Positions 15,610-24,161 of a DNA stretch of 64,000 bases are shown in pieces (positions within the stretch are counted from its first letter, which is position 1; each line of letters opens with the position of its first letter). The stretch is from a virus, in IMG/VR virus record IMGVR_UViG_3300044956_000431, positions 1 through 64,000 of that record; one strand, written 5' to 3'. Made by a program: the position numbers and the translations under genes. The notes under the pieces are model-generated. The model ran no database searches. It was not told the DNA's origin and saw only the letters and a list, made by a program, of their open reading frames with translations.

Positions 15610-16902
15610 TTATTTGGCTCGCAGAGCTTGCCAACGGAAAGCACCAAGACATATCCAGGCAAAAACTCCCTCAGCAGTGGTGTTGACGTTGAACACTATG
15701 TCGCCTTTGGTACCGCTGTATCCTGGAGTTTCAGCTGACCAAGATATAGTGTTACGTCCAATGCGGAGTCGTTGCACGGTGGTCAACCCATCGCCATCTA
15801 TCTCAATATGATTCTGACGATTGGTACCCAGTACCAACTGACCTTTACGACCAGTGCCAACAAAGGCTGTGTTCTTGCTGAGCTTGCCCATGCTTACATT
15901 GACTTCTTCATCCCATACACTCAGTGCTGAATCAGGATCTTCTGTGTTGATACCTACTCGTCCGCGAGTGACTGTGACAGTGTCTCGCAAACTCACGTTG
16001 CCATCTACTTGCAAACTTTCCAAGGCTCCCACTGACACAAGATTGCTGTGTTTGATGCCCGAACTTAATGCGCCACCAGACACCAATGGCCAACCGTCAA
16101 CTGAAACGTCTTGCAGATTGATACCACGTCGAATGCTTGTCAGCATGGAGTCAGTGAGCTCTTTGGCAAAATCTTGTTTGATACGATCATAAGTTATGGC
16201 ACCTACATGGTCACTGAGTTCTTGCCAGCTTTTGTTGTCCACAGCGATCTTTCCTTGCACACCGAAATTTCCTTTGACCAGTAAACTTCCGTTGAGTGTG
16301 GTGTTGCGTTCCACCGAAAGATCTTGAGTGACTGTTTCGCCTTCTATCACAACCACTCCGTCCATAACAGTGAGCTGTGTAGTAAGGGCACGATCTGCTA
16401 TGCCTTGACTGGTGAAATTTTTAACCAGTTCATTTACAAGATGATCTTTGTTTTGTAACACTGCTTGAGCCAGTGCCTGATTGAGATCCACCTCTCGCAG
16501 CCTAGATCGTACTCGATCTTCTGTGCGTTGCGCTATCAAATTTTCTATCTTGGTTACCCACGCAGGATCTATGCTGAGAGCATCAATAGTTTGTTCTACA
16601 AACTTTTCCACGCCCAGATCCACTGCTTGCCGAATACGAGGTTGATCCACATAGTTGGCTAAATCAGGTACAAATCCATTGGCAAACATTTCACCAACTC
16701 GCTGTTCCACTGTGGCTACCAGGTCGGGCAAAGTGCCAATATTGCTGAATCGTGCCGTGATACGGTCTTGAACAAATCCTACGATTTGTTTTTCAAGGTC
16801 TTCTATCCAGGCTGTTTGGCTCACTGCCTGTTGCACCTGTTGCGCTACTGCGGTTCGTATTTCTTGTTCTACCAGCTGAGCTAGTTGTTGTGCGTCAAGC
16901 AT
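15610..16902 (-). CDS. Tail fibre-like structural protein, 430 aa
   Basis: The N-terminal 170 residues are helical (coiled-coil prone, rich in Gln and Val). A beta-rich region follows with repeated strands (VIEGETVTQDLSVERNTTLN region) and then RGRVGINTEDPDSALSVW, a sequence style characteristic of phage fibre shafts and tips. The ATG at 16902 has GGAGA upstream and overlaps the amidinotransferase stop by 8 bases. Placement at the end of a surface-chemistry operon suggests a fibre or an accessory virion protein that contacts the host. Confidence 0.75.
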   Translation of the reverse strand: MLDAQQLAQLVEQEIRTAVAQQVQQAVSQTAWIEDLEKQIVGFVQDRITARFSNIGTLPDLVATVEQRVGEMFANGFVPDLANYVDQPRIRQAVDLGVEKFVEQTIDALSIDPAWVTKIENLIAQRTEDRVRSRLREVDLNQALAQAVLQNKDHLVNELVKNFTSQGIADRALTTQLTVMDGVVVIEGETVTQDLSVERNTTLNGSLLVKGNFGVQGKIAVDNKSWQELSDHVGAITYDRIKQDFAKELTDSMLTSIRRGINLQDVSVDGWPLVSGGALSSGIKHSNLVSVGALESLQVDGNVSLRDTVTVTRGRVGINTEDPDSALSVWDEEVNVSMGKLSKNTAFVGTGRKGQLVLGTNRQNHIEIDGDGLTTVQRLRIGRNTISWSAETPGYSGTKGDIVFNVNTTAEGVFAWICLGAFRWQALRAK

Positions 16903-17815
16903 GTTGTCTCCATAGATCCAAAGTAACACAGTGAAATCCTCCGCCTAGTGTGCGGCTGTGACTGAGCTTATGAGGTATAACAGTTATACCGTACCTTTCA
17001 ATCTCTCTTCTCAAAACCGTCTGGTCTTGATCCATGATCACAGTGTTGGGGTCCACTACCAACATATTTAACGCAATCCACTTTGAAGCAAAGGGGTATT
17101 GATAAAACCCTTGTTCTTCAACATTATCCACATACAAAACCTCCCAGTTTTTCAATGCTTTGGGCAAGGTATCGGGGGTGACACGAGCCGCATTGACCAG
17201 AACCAGGCCTTCACGCAAGGGTGTTATTGTTGAATCAATATGTACTCCTGCATAGAAGTTACAAAGTTCTATGGTAACATTGGGAAACTGATCACACAAC
17301 CATTCATAGGCTTTACGATTGCCTGATGCGCTTTCCAAATACAACCAGGTGTCTCCTAGTCTGCAGATATTGGCTGCATCTAAAATCATGCCTTCGTTCC
17401 TGGGCATGTGTAGATAGCGTTCACAAGCGTAAACTATGTTATAGTACGCAGCCAACTCCATGTCTCTGCAAGGATACAACATGGCTGGATCTACAATGCT
17501 AGTTCCTGCTACCAACAGTCGATCTCTTGGGCAATAGTTGTACATACCGCCTAACTTAACAAAGTTTATTTCTGTAGGACGATGTACTTCAACTCCTAAA
17601 TCAGTGAGTTTGTGAGCCAACTCATCTAGTTCAGCTTCGGCTTGGTCAACAATCCAAGCAGGCACAGGACCAGCAGGTACAGGTGTTTCTTTCCACAGAG
17701 TTTTTTTACTTTCCAGCGCAAACACAGGATCTTGTGTAGGCCAGTTGGCATGTTTGGCACTGCCAACTACTATGCTTCGCAGTGGGTCCCACTCGTTATA
17801 GGAATGGATCTTCAA
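16895..17815 (-). CDS. Amidinotransferase-family enzyme (GATM/StrB-like), 306 aa
   Basis: The three catalytic residues of glycine amidinotransferase are identifiable: Asp146 in MILDAANICR, His192 in GVHIDSTIT, and Cys296 in LGGGFHCVTLDL. Family enzymes move an amidino group from arginine to an amine, making for example guanidinoacetate or a guanidino sugar, by way of a covalent Cys intermediate. Length is shorter than animal AGAT, near the bacterial size. It overlaps the neighbouring 2OG-oxygenase-like and fibre genes, so the acceptor may be a surface or fibre-related molecule. The acceptor is unknown. A second relative is at 61547. Confidence 0.8.
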   Translation of the reverse strand: MKIHSYNEWDPLRSIVVGSAKHANWPTQDPVFALESKKTLWKETPVPAGPVPAWIVDQAEAELDELAHKLTDLGVEVHRPTEINFVKLGGMYNYCPRDRLLVAGTSIVDPAMLYPCRDMELAAYYNIVYACERYLHMPRNEGMILDAANICRLGDTWLYLESASGNRKAYEWLCDQFPNVTIELCNFYAGVHIDSTITPLREGLVLVNAARVTPDTLPKALKNWEVLYVDNVEEQGFYQYPFASKWIALNMLVVDPNTVIMDQDQTVLRREIERYGITVIPHKLSHSRTLGGGFHCVTLDLWRQHA

Positions 17816-18329
17816 TAGGTACTCCTGTGATTTGTAGTGTGTATCTGTCGGTCATTCCGTTGTTTGCTGCAAGATGTTTGACATCATTTTGCCAAATGTA
17901 TACATCACCAGCAATCCATTTTGTCATTGGGTTGCCGTCAACTTCAAGATAGTGTCCACTTTGCCAATCCTCTAACATTACGATAGCCCGATATATTGAA
18001 TCGTCGTCTGTGATGTTGTAGAGTTTCTTAAATCTTGCATAGGTGTCGGAGTGATTGGGCAAAACTGTTCCTGGAGGCATGCGATACACGGACCAAGAAA
18101 AATGCTGCCAGGGAAAGTGAAATCTAAACTGTGCAATCCAAGCTGGTTCGGGATTACGCATGTCATACATGTCGCCTGTGAATTTGGTTTGAGTATAACC
18201 TAGTTTTCTCCATAACTCCAAGCTGTCAGGATCATTAAATGGCTCGTTGGTATAGGGCAAGTCTCTATGATTCACCCACCAAGATTCAATCCAGGTCTTA
18301 CTCCATTTAGTTTTTTCTTGTGTTACCAT
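17796..18329 (-). CDS. 2-oxoglutarate/Fe(II) oxygenase-like protein, 177 aa
   Basis: Double-stranded beta-helix pattern with iron ligands HSD (in LPNHSDTYARF, around residue 92) and a distal His (VKHLAANN) followed by an Arg (TDRYTLQ) positioned to hold 2-oxoglutarate, as in aspartyl/asparaginyl beta-hydroxylase-like enzymes. It would hydroxylate a substrate. It lies between a nucleotide-sugar dehydrogenase gene and an amidinotransferase gene with overlaps on both sides, so the three probably act on one pathway. Confidence 0.65.
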   Translation of the reverse strand: MVTQEKTKWSKTWIESWWVNHRDLPYTNEPFNDPDSLELWRKLGYTQTKFTGDMYDMRNPEPAWIAQFRFHFPWQHFSWSVYRMPPGTVLPNHSDTYARFKKLYNITDDDSIYRAIVMLEDWQSGHYLEVDGNPMTKWIAGDVYIWQNDVKHLAANNGMTDRYTLQITGVPIEDPFL

Positions 18330-19554
18330 AATGAATAACGGTGTGATTTCCTGTTAGTCCTAGCTTGCGCCATGGGTCAACGATAACTGACCCTTGTGGA
18401 ATGTCACAATAGAATGTATCGTCGCGTACATCGCCGGTATAACCATAGGTAATCTGGCGGTTATGTGCCATGAGCAACACGCAGGGTTGGTCAACACGAT
18501 CTACCACATTGGTTTTGTCATCTGCCAAGGGATCAAGGTACACCACCTTGCGACCCATTTCTTCAATGTAATAACCAATCAGTGTAGAATAACTGCCAAT
18601 ACAGTAAGGAACATCAGGCTTGTAGGCTTTGCCATGAATCACTATAGGCAAGTCCTGCCCAACAATATAACTGTCAGCTTGGTCTACCAGAAACTTGGCA
18701 AGGTTTTTGGCCTGTACTTCACGTGCGGCCATGATAGTGTCAAACAAATCATAGCCAATGTCGTATTCTTCTGCCAGCCAACGTAGAGCAATGTTGTCTC
18801 TGGGGTGGCAAGCACCTGCGTCACCCATGCCTGCTGTCATGTACTTGGGTCCCATGATGCGCATGGTTGATTGTGCTAGAGCGTCTGTTACAACGTCCAC
18901 ATTGATGTTGCCAATCTTCAATGCAAAGTCCTGGATCATGTTTACCAAACCAACCTTGGCTGAAATGAATGTGTTGTAGAAAATCTTGATAGCTTCGCAT
19001 TCGTCCCAGGTGCCTGTGACATAGCGAGGATTGTTTTTCATTAACGGACGATACAAGTCAATGAGATCGCGCATTTCACTAGGGTTACCTGTTTCTGTGC
19101 CAATCATAACCATTTCTGGATTGGCCATGTCCCATTTCACCGAACCCATGGCGATCAAATAGGGATTGTATAAAAACTGATGTTTAGAATCCAACAACGT
19201 GGCAAAATGTCTACGTGTAGTACCTGGTAGCACAGTAGAAATCAATACCACTCGTTTGGGCTCCTTGGCATAGGTGTTGACATAGCCAATGGCTTGTTTT
19301 ACGGCGTCGTGTCCAAAGTCGCGAGGCTCCATGTGTGAGCTGGGGACTGATCCATCATAGCCTTCGGCATGTGGTGTGGGTACTGCAATAAACAACCAGT
19401 CACTGTTGTCTAGTACTTCTTCTACTGTGGTGCAAACTTTCACTGTGTCACTGTATCGTGGATATATATCGTATCCGTAAACCGTGTAGCGTTCTGCAAA
19501 GACTTCTGCACAGTCCAAACCCAGTTTACCCAAACCAATAAAACCTATTTTCAT
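18307..19554 (-). CDS. UDP-glucose/GDP-mannose dehydrogenase-family enzyme, 415 aa
   Basis: Rossmann NAD motif GLGKLG near residue 7, AVPTPHAEGYDG, STVLPGTTRR, the helix KIFYNTFISAKVGLVN, and the active-site Cys in GACHPRDN follow the family order of UDP-sugar 6-dehydrogenases, which oxidise a nucleotide sugar to the uronate. GGAGG before the ATG at 19554 decides the start over one 12 bases upstream. It heads an operon with oxygenase, amidinotransferase and fibre genes. The product may be a sugar acid for host surface or virion glycan chemistry. Confidence 0.85.
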   Translation of the reverse strand: MKIGFIGLGKLGLDCAEVFAERYTVYGYDIYPRYSDTVKVCTTVEEVLDNSDWLFIAVPTPHAEGYDGSVPSSHMEPRDFGHDAVKQAIGYVNTYAKEPKRVVLISTVLPGTTRRHFATLLDSKHQFLYNPYLIAMGSVKWDMANPEMVMIGTETGNPSEMRDLIDLYRPLMKNNPRYVTGTWDECEAIKIFYNTFISAKVGLVNMIQDFALKIGNINVDVVTDALAQSTMRIMGPKYMTAGMGDAGACHPRDNIALRWLAEEYDIGYDLFDTIMAAREVQAKNLAKFLVDQADSYIVGQDLPIVIHGKAYKPDVPYCIGSYSTLIGYYIEEMGRKVVYLDPLADDKTNVVDRVDQPCVLLMAHNRQITYGYTGDVRDDTFYCDIPQGSVIVDPWRKLGLTGNHTVIHYGNTRKN

Positions 19555-19566
19555 TGTATCCTCCAT

Positions 19567-20889
19567 ATGTCGGTTCCTACAGATAATTTATATGATTTTA
19601 TCCACCAGGCTACAGAAAAGCGGTACTGGATGCTACGATTTTACCCTTGGGGTAGTAGGCGTTTGTTGGACTGCGGTGACTATCAGTCCAGTCTAGAACA
19701 TCTAAAAGGTCCCAACGGAATACCCAATCCTGTGGTCAATCAACTGTTGTCTGAACTTCTTACTGAACTGCCTTACGAAAGACAAGTACGCATCTTTCAA
19801 CCCATTTTGTTTTGCCACGACCAGGAACCCCTCAACTATAATTTGTATCAAGACCAAAGTTCTGAAATGACAGAATATTGCAATAGTTCAGCTTGGGATT
19901 CATCTTTTCCGCATCCTGATTTTAATTTAAGAAACACCATTGTTTGGAGTTGGCAACGAACTTGGACTTTATTGCACAGCGAACTTAATAGTCCTGAAGT
20001 TGAAAAATACGAACGCACTGGAAAATATGCAGGTGCTTATTGGTGGAGCCATGCTATGATTTCGCTTGACTGGTATCGGTATGCCAAACACGATCAAAGT
20101 TTACAATACAGTGATATAGACAAACTGTTTTTAATATATGCTCGTGACTTCACAGGTACCAGAACTTATAGAAAAGATTTTTTAAATCAAATCACGGCCA
20201 TCAAATCTCACTGTCAAATAGGATCAGTTGGTACGCATCATCAAGTAACGTCGGCCAGCAGTGCAGCATATTGCAGTGAAGATTTCAACTGTACTGGTAT
20301 CAGTGTAGTGCTAGAAACACTGTGTGATGATCCTCGTATCTATTTAACAGAAAAGACCTTGAGACCCATTGCCTGCGGGCACCCATTTATTCTTGCGGCC
20401 GGTCCTGGCAGCCTAGCATTGGTTCAAAAATACGGATTTGAAACTTTTAGTCCTTGGGTCAACGAAAGCTACGACACCATTGTTGACAGTCAACAACGCC
20501 TGGCTGCTATTGTAGCAGAAATGCAGAGATTGTCCAGTCTCAGTGCAGAACAACAGAAGTGGGTATTAGAATCCTGTCGTGCAGTGGCTGAAAGAAACAA
20601 GAAAAGATTTTTCCACTCTGACTTTTTTGATACCATTGTTGATGAACTGGTGGATAATGTCAACTCGGCGTGGCAAAGACATCAGGGCCAGTTAAGCCCT
20701 GATTTCTATTGGAAAACTCTACGCTGGAGACGTAGACATAAACCTGATTATTTTACTCCAGATAAAGTTGCTAACCTGCGAATGTTGTTACCGCTGGTTA
20801 GACAACTACGGCAATCACTTAAACAAAATCAAAGACATCAACACCGCCTGGACAATAAATCCAGCGCCAATGGTAATGATATTCAATGA
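19567..20889 (+). CDS. Glycosyltransferase-like (exostosin-type) protein, 440 aa
   Basis: The C-terminal half contains YLTEKTLRPIACGHPFIL then AAGPGSL...FETFSPWVNESYD, a nucleotide-sugar-binding pattern found in a phage-wide group of GT-B-like proteins, and the same pattern occurs in the protein at 45400. The first 230 residues are unlike any family I can name. It is divergent from the dehydrogenase gene, with only 12 bases between starts, so their promoters must overlap the opposite genes. It probably joins a sugar to a host or phage target. No acceptor can be named. Confidence 0.65.
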   Translation: MSVPTDNLYDFIHQATEKRYWMLRFYPWGSRRLLDCGDYQSSLEHLKGPNGIPNPVVNQLLSELLTELPYERQVRIFQPILFCHDQEPLNYNLYQDQSSEMTEYCNSSAWDSSFPHPDFNLRNTIVWSWQRTWTLLHSELNSPEVEKYERTGKYAGAYWWSHAMISLDWYRYAKHDQSLQYSDIDKLFLIYARDFTGTRTYRKDFLNQITAIKSHCQIGSVGTHHQVTSASSAAYCSEDFNCTGISVVLETLCDDPRIYLTEKTLRPIACGHPFILAAGPGSLALVQKYGFETFSPWVNESYDTIVDSQQRLAAIVAEMQRLSSLSAEQQKWVLESCRAVAERNKKRFFHSDFFDTIVDELVDNVNSAWQRHQGQLSPDFYWKTLRWRRRHKPDYFTPDKVANLRMLLPLVRQLRQSLKQNQRHQHRLDNKSSANGNDIQ

Positions 20890-21138
20890 ATCTTTAAGTA
20901 TCACTGCACGACCAAACAGTAACAACAGTCCAGACCACATCAATAAAATAATGTCTACACTGGGTGTGCGATCACTGAGTCCAGTGAGTATGGCCAATAG
21001 CGTGGGCACTGTGGTGCAGTGGATCAAGATCACTGCCAACCAACCCAGTGTTTCAGCTGATACTGTATGCAGGCTTTCTCGGATCCATTGATTGAAGTTG
21101 GTTGTTACCCGATCAATAAAATTAAAAAATCGACTCAT
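20815..21138 (-). CDS. Polytopic membrane protein, 107 aa
   Basis: Three hydrophobic segments (about residues 28-52, 60-78 and 85-105) after an amphipathic N-terminus. Its 3' end overlaps the convergent glycosyltransferase-like gene by 75 bases, unusually long. Its start overlaps the stop of the lysin gene (ATGA). A small membrane protein next to a lysin is often a holin. The three-segment topology fits class I holins, but there is no decisive motif. Confidence 0.6.
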   Translation of the reverse strand: MSRFFNFIDRVTTNFNQWIRESLHTVSAETLGWLAVILIHCTTVPTLLAILTGLSDRTPSVDIILLMWSGLLLLFGRAVILKDSLNIITIGAGFIVQAVLMSLILFK

Positions 21139-21740
21139 TGCTTGGATTCCTTTTTCTTGTAGAATAAATGATTACCAAACTTGGCCACGTATTGCATATT
21201 GGGCCAGGCAGGGTTTACATAATCAGCATGAAAATAAAGAGCATCTTTCAAACTGGGCAAACGAAATCCTTCTAACAGCACTTTCTTGGCCACTTCCATG
21301 CTTTCATCCCATAGTGCAGGATGCACAGGGCGCACTTTGTGTGTGGATTCGCAGTACCATGAAAACTGGCAAACTACCTTTTCGTAGATGACGTTCTTTT
21401 GGTATACCACACCGCAGACGTCTTTGCCAAAACGTCCATCCTCCACGCGGTTCATGGTTACCTGGGCCACACCTACCTTGCCTTCAAAAGGCTGATTGGC
21501 GCTTTCCCAGTAAATGTTGCGGGCCAAGCATTCCAACTGTTTGAAACGGTCCGCTGTAGATACGAAGCCTTGACGCCATAAGGCTGCTTCGTTATCAGAT
21601 GCAAGTGCATTCAGACGCAAATTTGTGACTGTGATCAAGATCGATGCAACGATCATTAGGCCGATCACACGGGGCAGACTTACAAAAAGTTTGACCATGC
21701 CAACTTGGTGCGTTTCTGACTTTGATGTTGTCTCTGTCAT
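21135..21740 (-). CDS. Cell-wall hydrolase of the SleB (Hydrolase_2) family, 201 aa
   Basis: A membrane anchor (residues about 23-45) precedes the hydrolase domain with ARNIYWESANQPFEGKVGVA (catalytic Glu) and DALYFHADYVNPAW, the two blocks that define SleB-like peptidoglycan lytic enzymes. AAGGAGG precedes the ATG. The N-terminal signal-anchor fits export and periplasmic action, as in SAR-type endolysins. It is coupled to the small membrane protein gene, together forming a likely lysis pair. Confidence 0.85.
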   Translation of the reverse strand: MTETTSKSETHQVGMVKLFVSLPRVIGLMIVASILITVTNLRLNALASDNEAALWRQGFVSTADRFKQLECLARNIYWESANQPFEGKVGVAQVTMNRVEDGRFGKDVCGVVYQKNVIYEKVVCQFSWYCESTHKVRPVHPALWDESMEVAKKVLLEGFRLPSLKDALYFHADYVNPAWPNMQYVAKFGNHLFYKKKESKQ

Positions 21741-21983
21741 AACTTCCTCCTTGTTTACAGGTTATTTTTACCGTAGTAATATGTACATCACATACAACCA
21801 CAGATAACTCGGTATATTTCCAAAAGAGCTATATTTACAAAAAACACTCCAAAAGAAACAAACACAAGCTATATTTTATCCTATTTTGAGATAGAAGTCA
21901 AATTATTTTTTGCCAATACTCAATGGCAGCCAGATCAAGGTAAATATTTCAAAGGATCCCCACAGAGAATCAAAGAAGCTAAA
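21741..21983. other. AT-rich gap without a recognisable gene
   Basis: 243 bases between the lysin start and a degraded frame. The plus strand has a frame open for about 70 codons without a start codon. The minus strand next to the lysin carries its ribosome site and AT-rich promoter-like sequence, but no clear -35/-10 pair. No tRNA or terminator fold was found. Confidence 0.5.
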
Positions 21984-22134
21984 ATGGACTTTTCAAACTC
22001 GTGACCAAGGTTGGTTTTCCAATTGCGGCGGCATGCGCTGGCGGCTACTTCATTTTTCTAACATGGCAGGAGTGATGAGTTGGGTGCAGGGTCTTTTGGG
22101 CATAATCACTGCTCTGGTAAGTTGTCTGTTATAA
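21984..22134 (+). pseudogene. Relic of a small phage membrane protein gene, two frameshifts
   Basis: Three pieces of one conserved small protein (MDF... VTKVGFPIAAACAGGYF... VxGLLGIITAL) are read from different frames: ATG GAC TTT at 21984 in one frame, GFPIAAACAGGYFIFLTW from 22001 in the next, ending at a stop at 22073-22075, then GVMSWVQGLLGIITAL in a further frame ending at 22134. The order and spacing match an intact family recalled from other phages. At least two frame changes make translation as one protein impossible. Confidence 0.55.
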
Positions 22135-22149
22135 TTAAGATTGTCTTTG

Positions 22150-23040
22150 TCATTGTATTTTGAACCTTACATAGTCAACAATCCGTTGTGCCATATCTTG
22201 TTCACAAAACTTGTCCATGCCTTTGAACCCTGGACTTGAATTTGCCTCACAGATTTTGTAACCGTCTCGATCAAATAACAGATCAACTCCGGCAATTTGC
22301 AGTCCTAAAACTCTTGCTGTTTCTCTGGCCAAGTAATCAATTTCTTCGTTTATTTCAAATAATTCAGCAGAGCCGCCTTGACTGATGTTGGCACGGAAGT
22401 CACCATCAACACCTTTCCGCTTCATAGCAACAACACACTTGCCGCCAATTACCCATACACGAAGATCCGTGCCTGGTTGTGCGTCTACAAACTCTTGAAT
22501 GATAAGTGTTTTCTTTAGAGCAATGCTTGACAACAATTCCATTAGACCATCGAATATTTTGCGGCTTTCGCATAGATAAACAGTTTTGCCTCTGCTTCCA
22601 CTTGTGGCTTTTACCACACATGGGAACCCAATTTCTTTTTCAATTAAATCAACATCGACATCACCATTGACCAAAACAGTCTTGGGAATTGATAGTCCTG
22701 CTTGTGCTAGTGCTTGACTGGTAGCCAGTTTGTCTGCCACTGTTCCAACACTGGCACTGTCGTTAATTACAGGAACACTCAATCGTTCAAATTGGCGCAT
22801 CAGTGCCAAAGTGAAATAAGCACTACCCGATCCTGTCCTACTTAGAATTAAATCTGGTAAATCAATACGTTCACCTCTGTAACGTATACTTTTACCACTT
22901 CCACGACTGACAATAATATCAAAATATTTTGGTTCAAGAATTTTGGCTTCTATTTCATTACTAGAAAAGCATTCTAACAATCTTTTATTTTCGTAATTTT
23001 CTATACCGGATGCATGATGCAATATCCAAACTTTTTTCAT
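22150..23040 (-). CDS. RimK-like ATP-grasp ligase, 296 aa
   Basis: ATP-grasp core visible as FPCVVKATSGSRGKTV (P-loop-like), the IQEFV hinge, a DLRVWVIGGK strand, the GVDGDFRANISQGG loop and the metal-binding NSSPGF. RimK and relatives join glutamate or similar amino acids to protein C-termini or small acceptors using ATP and give a peptide-like bond. Here the substrate is unknown. The gene follows an LpxH-like hydrolase (TAATGA junction), so the two enzymes may act on one substrate. Confidence 0.8.
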   Translation of the reverse strand: MKKVWILHHASGIENYENKRLLECFSSNEIEAKILEPKYFDIIVSRGSGKSIRYRGERIDLPDLILSRTGSGSAYFTLALMRQFERLSVPVINDSASVGTVADKLATSQALAQAGLSIPKTVLVNGDVDVDLIEKEIGFPCVVKATSGSRGKTVYLCESRKIFDGLMELLSSIALKKTLIIQEFVDAQPGTDLRVWVIGGKCVVAMKRKGVDGDFRANISQGGSAELFEINEEIDYLARETARVLGLQIAGVDLLFDRDGYKICEANSSPGFKGMDKFCEQDMAQRIVDYVRFKIQ

Positions 23041-23795
23041 TACTCATCCTTTTCTCGAGTCCAAGTTACGATTTCCCAACGGCCATTCCAATGTTCTACA
23101 AGTGCTGTCATTGACTCAACCCAGTCGCCGTCGTTCATGTAGACTACACCATCTATTTCTTTGATTTCTGCGTGATGTATGTGCCCGCAGATCACTCCAT
23201 CGAACCCACGCTTCTTACAGTATGCGGCAAGATTTTTTTCAAACTGGAAAATAAAATCTATAGATTTTTTAACTCTTGTTTTGAGATACTTGCTTAAACT
23301 CCAATAACCCAGTCCTAGTCTGTGTCTCAGAGCGTTGAATTTACTGTTTAAGTCTAGCACAAAATCATACATCTTGTCGCCCAAAAAACTCAGCCATGGG
23401 GCCAGTCTGGTAATGCCGTCAAAAAGATCTCCATGAGTAACCAGATAATGTTTTCCGTCTAAACCAATGTGCTCAGTCTGATTGAAAACTTCAATCATAC
23501 CAAAACCTATACCGTATGGAATCAATGGGCGAAGAAACTCATCATGATTGCCTGCTACATACGCAACACGAGTTCCACGCTTGGCATGCCCTAGGATACG
23601 TCTAACTACGTTGGTATGACTTTGTTTCCAACGCCACCGGTTTTGTTGAATTTTCCACGCATCGATAATGTCGCCAACAAGATAGAGTGTTTCACAGGTA
23701 TTATGTTTGAGAAAGTTATTGAGTTGCTCGGCCTTGCAGTCGCGGGTACCTAAGTGTATGTCAGAAATAAAAATAGAGCGATAAGTCTTTTGCAC
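23040..23795 (-). CDS. LpxH-like metallophosphoesterase, 251 aa
   Basis: All calcineurin-type metal motifs are present: SDIHLGTRD, GDIIDAW, GNHDEF, THGDLFD and GHIHHAEI, in order. This set, with the family's length, matches the UDP-2,3-diacylglucosamine hydrolase group, which cleaves a lipid A precursor. Related phage proteins may act on other diphosphates. It starts with GTG and no ribosome site; a TAAATA lies 5 bases upstream (see findings). Translation of the ATP-grasp gene is coupled to it. Confidence 0.8.
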   Translation of the reverse strand: MQKTYRSIFISDIHLGTRDCKAEQLNNFLKHNTCETLYLVGDIIDAWKIQQNRWRWKQSHTNVVRRILGHAKRGTRVAYVAGNHDEFLRPLIPYGIGFGMIEVFNQTEHIGLDGKHYLVTHGDLFDGITRLAPWLSFLGDKMYDFVLDLNSKFNALRHRLGLGYWSLSKYLKTRVKKSIDFIFQFEKNLAAYCKKRGFDGVICGHIHHAEIKEIDGVVYMNDGDWVESMTALVEHWNGRWEIVTWTREKDE

Positions 23796-23800
23796 AGCAA

Positions 23801-23806
23801 TATTTA
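23801..23806 (-). promoter_or_regulatory. Late-type TAAATA element 5 bases before the LpxH-like start
   Basis: Minus strand TAAATA, then TTGCT, then GTG. There is no Shine-Dalgarno sequence. The T4-late spacing puts transcription start on the first base of GTG. Confidence 0.45.
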
Positions 23807-23828
23807 ATCTCTTGTAGCATGCAGATTA

Positions 23829-24161
23829 TTACAATATTGTAATAGATTTTTTTTGATCGATTTCTTCCTTAACAGATTCAAATTGTTTTATTGATTTAAG
23901 TTGCCCTGGATCCGACTTTTTATCATAAGGAACCGGCATCGTTTGCCATTCTTCTTCGGATACATCTGAAATGACTACCAATTCATATACATGACCATCC
24001 GAACTAAAAAGATTTATTGATTCTAAACCAACAAACCCACGGGCGGCCTTTTCTATAGTTTTAGATAGTTCTAAAAGTCCTTTTTTATCTCCGACAATGT
24101 AAGCACGACCCTGGGGCTCTTTGTGTGAGTGCAGGTGTACTCTACTCAATATTGATTTCAT
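23829..24161 (-). CDS. Phage protein of unknown function, 110 aa
   Basis: Small alpha/beta protein with a segment GRAYIVGDKKGLLELSKTIE (about residues 18-37) and strands VYELVVISDV. This resembles families of small conserved phage proteins tested without known function. Its ATG overlaps the stop of the family-C polymerase gene (ATGA), so it is made along with it and may be a partner. The C-terminal half is charged (KSDPGQLKSIKQFESVKEE). Confidence 0.6.
   Translation of the reverse strand: MKSILSRVHLHSHKEPQGRAYIVGDKKGLLELSKTIEKAARGFVGLESINLFSSDGHVYELVVISDVSEEEWQTMPVPYDKKSDPGQLKSIKQFESVKEEIDQKKSITIL

Noticed and set aside
22001-22075. A real small plus-strand gene at the lysin flank
   Set aside because: No start codon, and family-like pieces lie in different frames; treated as a relic.
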